Shown here piece by piece: positions 23,380 through 30,591 of a DNA stretch of 37,870 nucleotides. The notes under the pieces are model-generated. The model was not told the origin of the DNA, did not search any database, and worked only from the letters and a program-made list of their open reading frames with translations. This stretch comes from Poteriospumella lacustris (Eukaryota; Sar; Chrysophyceae; Chromulinales; Dinobryaceae), in NCBI GenBank assembly GCA_008000375.1, contig SMOI01000153.1, positions 40,817-78,686 on the forward strand, given 5' to 3'. Position numbers and translations under genes: made by a program. Positions within the stretch are counted from its first letter, which is position 1. Each line of letters starts with the position of its first letter.

Positions 23380-23599
23380 GAACATGGCTGTTGGTTTCGA
23401 GGTCATATGGAGATCCGTGAGTTTTAGTATTATTAGTACGTGCAGTTGCTGTAATCGCTGTGTAATTGGACCCACCCAAGTGAAGCTTAGACAATTAGAA
23501 AAACAACATTCTCTTTACAGTGGTATCCCCAGGAGAACTGCCAATCATCCGTCGGTTTCCGTTTTCAGCGGTCCGTAAGCACTGACTTAAAGTGTTACT

Positions 23600-24194
23600 G
23601 GATGCACCTTGACGGCAGTAGAGAGAATGGGAATCGCCTGTGGAACTTCGGCGGTCTTGGCCTAATTGATTTCCAATGCGCAGACCGTCTGAAGAAGATG
23701 CTCCACACTGTCCGCTTCAGTCATGGCTCTGATTGCATCGAACTTCTTGCCGCTGAAGTTCTTCCGCAGCAGCGGATTCTTTCACGATGGAGGTCAGATC
23801 CGCCAGCAGCTTCGTGTGTTCGCGCAGGAGGTTCTGGTAGCCTGCATAGAGCGCCTCGTACTCAGTGGCTGCCTCGTTTTGTAAGTTCTTGAGTTCCTGC
23901 ACACCATAGCACTGATTCCGCTTGGTCCATACACGAACACACCCCGATGTATTCAGTGTTTCTTCTGCACCATGGACAAGGGTCTGGATCTTTTGGTCCA
24001 TCCGGAGGTTCTTCCTTGCCGGACTTGGAGTGTTCTGGCGTCACTTACTCTCTGTGAAAACTTTTCACTAGGAGTAATTTTGGGAGATACTGGTGTCGCA
24101 TCGGGTTCCCTAGCTGATTGGTCAGCCTCAGGTTTTGCAACGGTCCTCTCGCTGGCAGGTCAGCTGGGCCAAGCACAATGGGAGCGGTACTCAT
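23600..24194 (-). pseudogene. Decayed paralogue of the TPVK-repeat protein gene at 27762
   Basis: The minus strand aligns with the plus-strand gene at 27762-29075 from its start codon to near its end. It shows a start-like ATGAGT (24194), VAKPEADQSA, ATPVSPK, SEKF, then MDQKIQTLVHGAEETLNTS, ELKNLQNEAATEYEALY, QNLLREHTKLLADL, and finally DSVEHLLQTVCALEIN. It is broken in several places. A net 13-base deletion just before MDQKIQ shifts the frame, a second shift after EELQR separates the C-terminal part, and a TAG replaces the Ala codon after EIN. Nearly the whole 48-bp repeat array is missing. A short surviving frame of about 94 residues (23717-24001) might still be translated, but pseudogene is the simpler reading. 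Confidence 0.8.
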
Positions 24195-24696
24195 CATCCT
24201 TTTTGGTGAAGAAGCAAGTCAATGTCGATATCGTGTCGAAGGTGAATTCGATGGTCAATTCGATTGTGATTGCAATCATCGACACATACGTCGTCTTCAA
24301 ATCGTCGTGGACTCTCCCAAAAATGTTTTTATTTGGAGAGCTCCTCTCTCTCTCCCATTCCCCATTCCTGCGGAACCGAAAGACGTTTCATATCTGAGCA
24401 AGAGTGAGCGCTGACGTACGTGCAGTGTGGGATCGACGTGGCACAACGGCACACAACAACCGAACAGTGCAACGCCCGTCCATGATGAGAATCAATCTGG
24501 AATCGCTGAGCCCTGACCTGACCTGGTGATCCTGATTTCTGCAGCACAAACACTACCAGCGACGATCAAAATCATTATATATTCAATTGATCTCCAATCT
24601 ATCTTTTTGGGAGCTCTCTGATTGGAAACAAGTCACACTTCAAAGAACAAAGATCCAACCTGCTTTCTGCACCAGAAAAACCTTTTCTTGAAAGCA
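24195..24696. other. Divergent intergenic region upstream of the MHYT gene
   Basis: About 500 bases between the pseudogene and the MHYT start. An AT-rich stretch near 24571-24592 (ATTATATATTCAATTGAT) about 110 bases before the start codon is the best core-promoter candidate. No exon was supported. Confidence 0.4.
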
Positions 24697-26127
24697 ATGT
24701 CGCTCGGAATGCATGACAGTGGAGAAATAGACCAAACGTACCAAGTGTCCGTTGTTCTCTTATCTTTCGGTATCTCCCTCATCGGCGCCTACGTGGGCAT
24801 CTCTCTCGCTGAAATCTTCCGCGTCAAAGTCATCGACATCCGACACGGCATCGAGGAACGCAGCTTCCTGCACTACTACTATTTGTTTCTGATGGCGCTA
24901 TCGCTGGGTGGCGTGGCGATCTGGAGCATGCATTTCATCGGGATGCATGCGGTGACGCTGCACCATGCACAGTCGTCGAAGGTGTCGATTCGGTTCAATT
25001 TGGGGATGTCGTTGGCGTCGTTGATCGCGGTGGTGCTGACCGTGTTTGGTGGGTTGGTGATCGCGTCGCGGGATCGCATGTTCTGCAAGACGAAGGCCGA
25101 GATTATCAAACTCTTCGTGAACGATGCTCAGAAGCTGTCGGTCGCCGACATCCGCAAGATCTCGGCGACGCGTATGCTGGTGCTGATCGCGACGAGGGAG
25201 CTGGGCACATTGGTGGCCGGTGGCATCACAACGAGCGCGGGCGTGTGCATCATGCACTACATCGGCATGGCGTCGATGATGTTCGACGGCGAGATCCGTT
25301 GGAACGCGGGCATTGTGGCGCTGTCGGTGGTGATCGCGATGGTGGCGTCGACGGCGGCGTTTTGGATCTTGTTTCGCTTGTTGTCGATCTTTCCGGAGAT
25401 GGAGTGGCTGCGTATGGCATCTGCGTTCATCATGGCGGTGGCGGTGAACGGCATGCACTACACGGGCATGGTGGCGGCGGAGTTTGTGGAGACAGCTTCG
25501 TCGTCGAAGGAGCAAGGCGCGTCTTACGACGGCCTTTCCATTGGCATAGTTGTGGCCTTTTTTGGTGTTCTGGTGGCTGCCAATGTGGTAGTGTGGCTTC
25601 TTGCCCATGTGGGGTTCAAGTCGTCGCGAGAAATCATTCATGAGAAGTCGCAGCGTTTGCGTGAAGCGTACGAGGTGATCCAGAAGCTGACGATGATTGC
25701 CAGCACGTCGGGTGCCTACGGACATCAAAACATGCAGCGTGTGTTGGAACAGTTCGCCAAGCGCGAAGAAAAGCGCAAACAAAGTGTCGAGCGGAAAGCT
25801 GGACAAGCGATGGACGTCCTTTGCCCCTGTCTGACGACGGTGCTGGTGCAGCGCGGTGTCTTGCCCGATGAATCAAACGCGAGTTCAATTCATGGAGGCA
25901 ACTCTATTAGTGTGTCCATGGCCATGGTCAACGAGAATTCCGCTCCCCGCGGCGGCGGTGGCGGCATCGGCGGAAGTCGTATTGGAAATGGCGCCCTGGG
26001 CACCGGCATTGTATCGAAAGAAGCCGCTCTGAAGGCGCTACAAGCCCAGGCCGCAGGCAAGTCCCAAGCTGGTGGTTCCGTGTCCACGGCGGATCCACAA
26101 GAACCTCGTGGTGTGGAAATGGTGTGA
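24697..26127 (+). CDS. MHYT-domain integral membrane protein
   Basis: A 476-residue protein with seven predicted membrane helices (near 16-38, 60-82, 102-123, 168-190, 205-228, 240-260, 280-303). Three helices carry the signature: MHFIGMHA at 78, MHYIGMAS at 186 and MHYTGMVA at 253, the threefold pattern of the MHYT domain. That family was proposed to bind copper through the Met/His pairs and to sense O2, CO or NO; this is a prediction for the family, not shown here. After the last helix comes a cytoplasmic helical region (about 305-370, with the basic run KREEKRKQ), a CPC motif and a Gly/Ala-rich tail. Bacterial relatives often end in GGDEF/EAL or kinase domains; none is visible here. The frame is open upstream to 24622 but its first in-frame Met gives only an unremarkable polar extension, so the Met in the context GCAATGTCG was chosen. 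Confidence 0.9.
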   Translation: MSLGMHDSGEIDQTYQVSVVLLSFGISLIGAYVGISLAEIFRVKVIDIRHGIEERSFLHYYYLFLMALSLGGVAIWSMHFIGMHAVTLHHAQSSKVSIRFNLGMSLASLIAVVLTVFGGLVIASRDRMFCKTKAEIIKLFVNDAQKLSVADIRKISATRMLVLIATRELGTLVAGGITTSAGVCIMHYIGMASMMFDGEIRWNAGIVALSVVIAMVASTAAFWILFRLLSIFPEMEWLRMASAFIMAVAVNGMHYTGMVAAEFVETASSSKEQGASYDGLSIGIVVAFFGVLVAANVVVWLLAHVGFKSSREIIHEKSQRLREAYEVIQKLTMIASTSGAYGHQNMQRVLEQFAKREEKRKQSVERKAGQAMDVLCPCLTTVLVQRGVLPDESNASSIHGGNSISVSMAMVNENSAPRGGGGGIGGSRIGNGALGTGIVSKEAALKALQAQAAGKSQAGGSVSTADPQEPRGVEMV

Positions 26128-27245
26128 TATCTTTCAATTGTTGTGTTTTTCATTGGCCGCTTAACCCCCAACAGAAGCGAGTGCACCCGACAGTTGCGGT
26201 TCTTTTTCTCCGTTTTTTGTTTATTACACGTCAGACTTATTATTCGTTCGCTTCATTCGTTTCTCTCAACCCTGCACATGAATTATGTTTGTCGACTTTG
26301 GATACACGCTACACACACTAACCATTCGTTGATACACAGCGATACTCGATAGCTACTAAGTAGCCAGTGACTTGCGCTTTTCCCCATTGGATTTGATTTC
26401 ATCTCTGTGTCGTGCTATCGTTCTCCTTGCCTTGCTGGCTTCCTTCACTCTGCTTCCCTTGTCTTCGGTGTATTGGTGTATGGTTTGTGACTGATCGTTC
26501 GTCTGAAGTTGTCGTCATTAATCCTGCGTGATCGGCGAGTTTCGACAGCAGTTGTTGTTGACTCGCCGAGATCGCACTCAACCATCCCCGCATACACACA
26601 AATTGCGTATCTATGTGCCGTAATTGATCTTTTATCGCTGGAAACGCGATCGTTAGTTGTCATTCACTTTGTCCCCCCCCCGCCCTCCGCTTTCCGCTGG
26701 TCTTATTTCTCTTGACTGTTTGTTCGCCGCGGTCTGTGAGACGTGAGCGCACCGCATATCCATTTTTGTGAGCTCGTTTCTCCACTGCAGCTGTGCACGG
26801 TATTTAGTTTGTTTTTCGCAGGCGTGTTTTTGAAGTCCTGTGCATCTGTTTTTTGTGTGTGATTCCATCTTCAATCCCCACGTCTTTCCCCTCATGTCAG
26901 ATGGGATGCGTCATTGCATCTATGTGAGGTCGCTACTGTGCCTTGTCCTTGTCCCGATACATTATATAGCAGTTGTTTTCAGCCAACGCTCACATCTGGC
27001 TTCTCGTGCATATTTCTTCTTCGTTGGGCCCCGTGTCCTCGCTCTCTCCGCTTGTCACTCCATCGTTCTCTCACATTCCAACGCATTCCTGCTTGTTTTA
27101 TCTCGTGTTGTTCATTCCTTCGTGTCCTTGTCGTCACGTCACCTCGCCAAAGCAACGACCGTGATAGCCAACAGGAGCACGCTAAATCGCTAATTATTTC
27201 CATTCGTACAGTGGTCGGTATTTGGTGCTCTGAACCCCCTTACAG
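26128..27245. other. Long intergenic or 3' UTR region without a recognisable gene
   Basis: About 1.1 kb of T- and C-rich plus-strand sequence following the MHYT gene, including a C9 run near 26673-26681. Short frames on both strands give low-complexity peptides. It resembles the stretch downstream of the kinase-like gene in composition. Confidence 0.5.
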
Positions 27246-27419
27246 TCCGTGGCAGAGGTACTCGAGACAGTCTTGAGTGGTTCGACGGGGATTGTGGTTG
27301 AAAGGTTCTTCAAGAAGCTTCTCGATCAGATCAATGGCAGATGGGGCCTGCAACAGCCGGCGACAGCTGTAATGCAACGTCCTTACAAACAAAATCGGTG
27401 GAGAAAATGTGTTTCACAG
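27246..27419 (+). other. Possible exon upstream of the repeat-protein gene
   Basis: A segment bounded by an acceptor-like CCCTTACAG and a donor-like CACAG/GTGAGA, with one open frame whose translation begins SVAEVLETVLSGSTGIVVE and continues RFFKKLLDQINGRWG. Its amphipathic, non-repetitive composition differs from the surrounding sequence. The frame has no ATG near its 5' end and no upstream exon was found, so it could be an internal exon, part of a 5' leader of the gene at 27762, or chance. Confidence 0.22.
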
Positions 27420-27761
27420 GTGAGAACCTGTCAATCAACTTGCGAGCTACCCGCTGGACTGTCCCACCAAACAAGCAATCCAATCAATGACTCGCCTCCC
27501 TACACCATACACACTTCACCCATCTCTCCTCCCTGTTCATCGAACCGCAAAGATAGCGCTGTTTCGGGCCGGACTACTTATGGCGTAGTCATCGCGTCAT
27601 CGCCAGCAGCAGAGGTGGTCATCGATCTTTGGAGGAGGATAAAACCAGCAGATTTATCCCGCTGACCAAAACCACCACTGATGGGAAGTGAAGCCACTTC
27701 ACAAGCGAAGGTGTGTTGTCGACGACGACTTGTTTCCACATTGAGCATACTTCTTTGAAGA

Positions 27762-29075
27762 ATGAGTGCAGTTCCTGGCTCGACGGAATCGGAACCATCA
27801 GCCCCGGCGGAACCCGTTGCAAAGTCCGCAGAAGACCAGGCTGACATTGCCCATGGACCAATTGCAACACCCGTCAAAGCTGAATTCGATTGGTCGTCCC
27901 CGATACACGTGTCTATTCCACTCAATTTCGAGACCCATTCGTCCACCCGGAGACGCCTTGCATTGCCAGTGAGATCTTCGTCTGGAAGAAAGGCCCGCAC
28001 CACACCTGTGAAAACTGTGGTCGATTCGTCAGGCAGGGAGGCAGTTGCAAACTCTGAGGCCAATTTGGCGAGCAGAATACCCCTCGCAACACCGGTGAAA
28101 GCTGAGATCGATTCATCGATCAGGGAGGCTGTTGCAGCACCAGTGAAAGCTGAGGTCGATTCGTCGATCAGGGAGGCCGTTGCAGCACCGGTGAAAACTG
28201 AGGTCGATTCGTCGAACAGAATACCCCTCGCAACACCGGTGAAAGCTGAGGTCGATTCGTCGAACAGAATACCCCTCGCAACACCGGTGAAAGCTGAGGT
28301 CGATTCGTCAGGCAGGGAGGCCGTTGCAACACCTGTGAAAGCTGAGGTCGATTCGTCGAGCAGAAGGCCCCTCGCAACACCGGTGAGAGTCGATGGGCCA
28401 CTTTCTCCCGGTGAGAAGTTAATCCAAGTGCTAAGTGACGCGAAGAAAAGCGTTGACTTCATTCCCAGTCCGGCCCGGAAGAGCCTCCGGATGGACCAAA
28501 AGATTCAGTCCCTGGTCCATGGTGCAGAAGAAACACTGAATACATCGAGATATGTTCTGGTTGGGGACAAGCGGAATCAGCGCTCTGGTGTGCAGGCCCT
28601 CAAGAATCTGCATCAGGAGGCAACCAATGAGTACGAGATGCTCTATGCAGCCTACCAGAACCTCCTGTGCCAGCACACGAAGCTGCTGGCCGATCTCACT
28701 TCCATCATGCAAGAAGCCTCCACTGCGGAAGAACTTCAGCCGAAAAAGGGACATGCCATAGCGGACGATGACAGTGTGGAGCACCTTGTTCAGACGGTAT
28801 CTGCAGTTGAACTTGAGCCCATAAGAGCCGATGACGAAGACAGTGTGGAGCACCTTGTTCAGACGGTATCTGCAGTTGAACTTGAGCCCAGAAGAACCAA
28901 TGCCATCACGGACGAAGACGGTGTGGAGAATCTGGTTGAGACGCTTTCTGCATTGAAAATCAATGCAGACAAGACCAGTGAAGTTCCTACGGCGGTTCAC
29001 AGCCCCCCTACGTCTCCGAATCGGCACCCAATGACTCCTCCAACCAGTAGTTCTCTTCGGGATACCACGGTGTAG
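27762..29075 (+). CDS. Repeat protein with TPVK array and helical C-terminal domain
   Basis: A 437-residue protein of unknown function. The N-terminal part is polar and probably disordered and carries nine copies of a motif ending in APVK/TPV[KR]. The last seven sit at a perfect 16-residue spacing with consensus TPVKAEVDSSxREAVA. Seven of the nine read TPV[KR], which matches the proline-directed CDK site [ST]-P-x-[KR]; two read APVK. IPSPARKSLR precedes a helical domain (about residues 247-330; MDQKIQSLVHGAEETLN, LKNLHQEATNEYEMLY, CQHTKLLADLTSIMQ) that looks like a coiled coil. Three copies of DSVEHLVQTVSAVELEP-like sequence follow, then a Ser/Thr-Pro-rich tail. No signal or membrane segment. 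The first ATG of the frame was used, and the decayed minus-strand copy begins at the equivalent Met. A regulated scaffold is possible but unproven. Confidence 0.8.
   Translation: MSAVPGSTESEPSAPAEPVAKSAEDQADIAHGPIATPVKAEFDWSSPIHVSIPLNFETHSSTRRRLALPVRSSSGRKARTTPVKTVVDSSGREAVANSEANLASRIPLATPVKAEIDSSIREAVAAPVKAEVDSSIREAVAAPVKTEVDSSNRIPLATPVKAEVDSSNRIPLATPVKAEVDSSGREAVATPVKAEVDSSSRRPLATPVRVDGPLSPGEKLIQVLSDAKKSVDFIPSPARKSLRMDQKIQSLVHGAEETLNTSRYVLVGDKRNQRSGVQALKNLHQEATNEYEMLYAAYQNLLCQHTKLLADLTSIMQEASTAEELQPKKGHAIADDDSVEHLVQTVSAVELEPIRADDEDSVEHLVQTVSAVELEPRRTNAITDEDGVENLVETLSALKINADKTSEVPTAVHSPPTSPNRHPMTPPTSSSLRDTTV
28089..28391 (+). repeat. 48-bp tandem repeat array (six units plus partial)
   Basis: Six consecutive 48-bp units followed by a partial seventh, measured from the ACA/GCA-CC-GTGAA core at 28089 to the last core at 28377 (288 bases, exactly six periods). 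Units fall into two alternating subtypes, coding REAVA or NRIPLA ends, which suggests unequal exchange of one or two units at a time. The period is a multiple of three, so the frame is kept and the antisense strand also stays open. Confidence 0.93.
28770..28985 (+). repeat. Second coding repeat, three copies of DSVEHLVQTVSA-like sequence
   Basis: Copies begin at about 28770, 28839 and 28917 (69 and 78 bases apart). The first two are nearly identical over about 50 bases; the third is diverged (DGVENLVETLSALKIN). The pseudogene at 23600-24194 keeps only one copy, so the amplification belongs to the intact gene. Confidence 0.85.
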
Positions 29076-29644
29076 ATACGCGATGTAATCATTCTGATCT
29101 GTTACGGTTCATTTGGTTGCACAGCTGTCGAGTGGACCAATGTAAATACTGAACAGCCTCTTATCTTCGAAACTTAGTGACCAGTACGCGGGGCGACAAG
29201 GTCGATGTGATGGCGGGATGCGATCGCCACACAAGTCCAACATCCAACGAAGCCCATTGTTGTGCGGTACCTATGCCTTCTTTTCACAGGAACGAACGCA
29301 AAGGTGTTACTGCGAAACAAAATTGATATATCAATGGTGTAATGAGAACGAAACGTTTATATTCTTTTTACAAAATACCGTACCACGTGGACCCCAATGG
29401 TGGAAGTGTTACGGGTCCAATAATCTCCTCATCATTACACCGCTCCATGCGGGCATCTGGCACAGCAAAATTGTAACGCCTTTTCCGTTGATCAGCAGTC
29501 ATCGGAATCACGCCACCAGAACGTGTTCTTTTTCGATAGCCATTGGATAAGATTGGCATTTGAGGGTCGAACTTGTGGTTCAGATCTATAGCACAGTGTT
29601 GGGTGCTGAATATAAGATAGCTTCTGGGTGACGGGGCTATTTGT
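29076..29644. other. Intergenic region, no gene seen
   Basis: About 570 bases between the repeat-protein gene and the guanylate kinase gene. Mixed composition, with an AT-rich part near 29320-29385. Short frames lack domain features. Confidence 0.5.
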
Positions 29645-30415
29645 ATGATAAGTCGGGTGTGGATTGTCCTTGTTGCTCTTTTTGTCGCGGGTGTTGATTG
29701 TGTACCGCTCTCCATGTTGGTATCCTCTCCAATTGCTAGGTCATTGCGGATGCGTGGAGGCTGCCTGTGGATGACGTCTCAACGCTTCAATCAGGTGGCC
29801 TCCCAAAAGAATCCTTCAAATTCGACGGCCACAGCAGTGCAGTCGATCCTCATTTGTGGACCTTCCGGGGTGGGGAAAGGCACGATCATATCCAGATTAT
29901 TGTCTGAATTTCCTCACAAGGTCGCGTTGAGCGTCAGTCGCACCTCGCGAAGCCCGCGCAAAGGTGAAGTCAATGGCGTTCATTATCACTTCGTTTCTCG
30001 TGATGAGCTGGCGAAAGACATCGCCGAGGGCAGCATTCCTTACTTGGAGTCTGCCGAAGTCCATGGGAACTTGTATGGTACACGACTAGATGCCGTCCAC
30101 GCAGTCCACCAACAGGGCAAGGTGTGTCTCCTGGACGTTGATATCCGAGGCGCGCAACAGCTGCAGAGTGCCGGCTTCCCAATGTACTCGGTGTTTATCA
30201 TGCCACCGTCCATCGATACCTTAGAGAAGCGCTTGTTGCATCGAGGCAGCGAGACCCTCGCCCAGCGACAGCTTCGTCTACACAATGCTCGTGAGGAAAT
30301 CGCCTTCGGTCAGCAGCCGGGCAAGTTCGACATGATCCTCGTGAACGACGACATCGACGCGGCCTGTCGGCGACTTTTGCAGCAGCTGCATCAATGGTTC
30401 CCTTCGTTTATGTAA
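29645..30415 (+). CDS. Guanylate kinase with N-terminal signal-like leader
   Basis: Phosphorylates GMP to GDP with ATP. The 256-residue product has a P-loop GPSGVGKGT at 72-80, the GMP-binding stretch SRTSRSPRKGEVNGVHYHFVS, then EVHGNLYGT, LLDVDIRGAQQL and the lid region RLLHRGSE...RQLRLHNAREE. The core is close to the usual guanylate kinase length of about 190. The first 65 residues are extra: a hydrophobic stretch (MISRVWIVLVALFVAGVDC) that looks like an ER signal or anchor, followed by a basic segment (ARSLRMRGGC). An in-frame TAG lies about ten codons upstream of this ATG. An alternative start at Met43 (MTSQRF) would give a cytosolic enzyme. Organelle targeting, possibly bipartite, is an inference from the leader alone. 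Convergent with the methyltransferase gene. Confidence 0.92.
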   Translation: MISRVWIVLVALFVAGVDCVPLSMLVSSPIARSLRMRGGCLWMTSQRFNQVASQKNPSNSTATAVQSILICGPSGVGKGTIISRLLSEFPHKVALSVSRTSRSPRKGEVNGVHYHFVSRDELAKDIAEGSIPYLESAEVHGNLYGTRLDAVHAVHQQGKVCLLDVDIRGAQQLQSAGFPMYSVFIMPPSIDTLEKRLLHRGSETLAQRQLRLHNAREEIAFGQQPGKFDMILVNDDIDAACRRLLQQLHQWFPSFM

Positions 30416-30591
30416 CTCCATCACGTGTACCGTGTGGCGCCTCGTATTGTACATACACCATCTAACATTCCTCCACCTTACAACCATCGTATCTAACCCT
30501 CTATAGTCGATCGCGAACACTCTCCTCCGAGCCCCGCGGCTGCACTCATCGCTCTGACTGACGCTGTCGTCTCTTCGCTCGGAAGCATCGC

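Larger units (their letters stand above)
21714..23533 (+). repeat. Tandem duplication unit B
   Basis: Second copy of the block at 19555-21367, in direct orientation. The intron, the 5' leader (TTATTGTGGCTT, AAGTCAAGTTTGATC) and the 3' flank (GGTTTCGAGGTCATATGGA, TTTTAGTATTATTAGTACG) are conserved with scattered substitutions and small indels. Confidence 0.9.

Noticed and set aside
19555-23533. Duplicated units as copies of a mobile element
   Set aside because: No terminal inverted repeats, long terminal repeats or transposase or reverse-transcriptase motifs were found. Both copies keep the intron, which excludes retroposition; segmental tandem duplication fits better.
23862-24044. Minus-strand peptide with several Cys residues (CPWCRRNTEYIGVCSC), resembling a small zinc-binding protein
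   Set aside because: It is a shifted reading frame of the pseudogene segment that encodes the helical domain, so the Cys spacing is accidental.
27578-28462. Minus-strand frame of 294 codons with regular repeats (FTGVARGIL, DESTSAF)
   Set aside because: The 48-bp repeat period is a multiple of three, so the antisense frame stays open automatically. The sense gene has a decayed paralogue that aligns in its reading frame; the antisense frame has no independent support.
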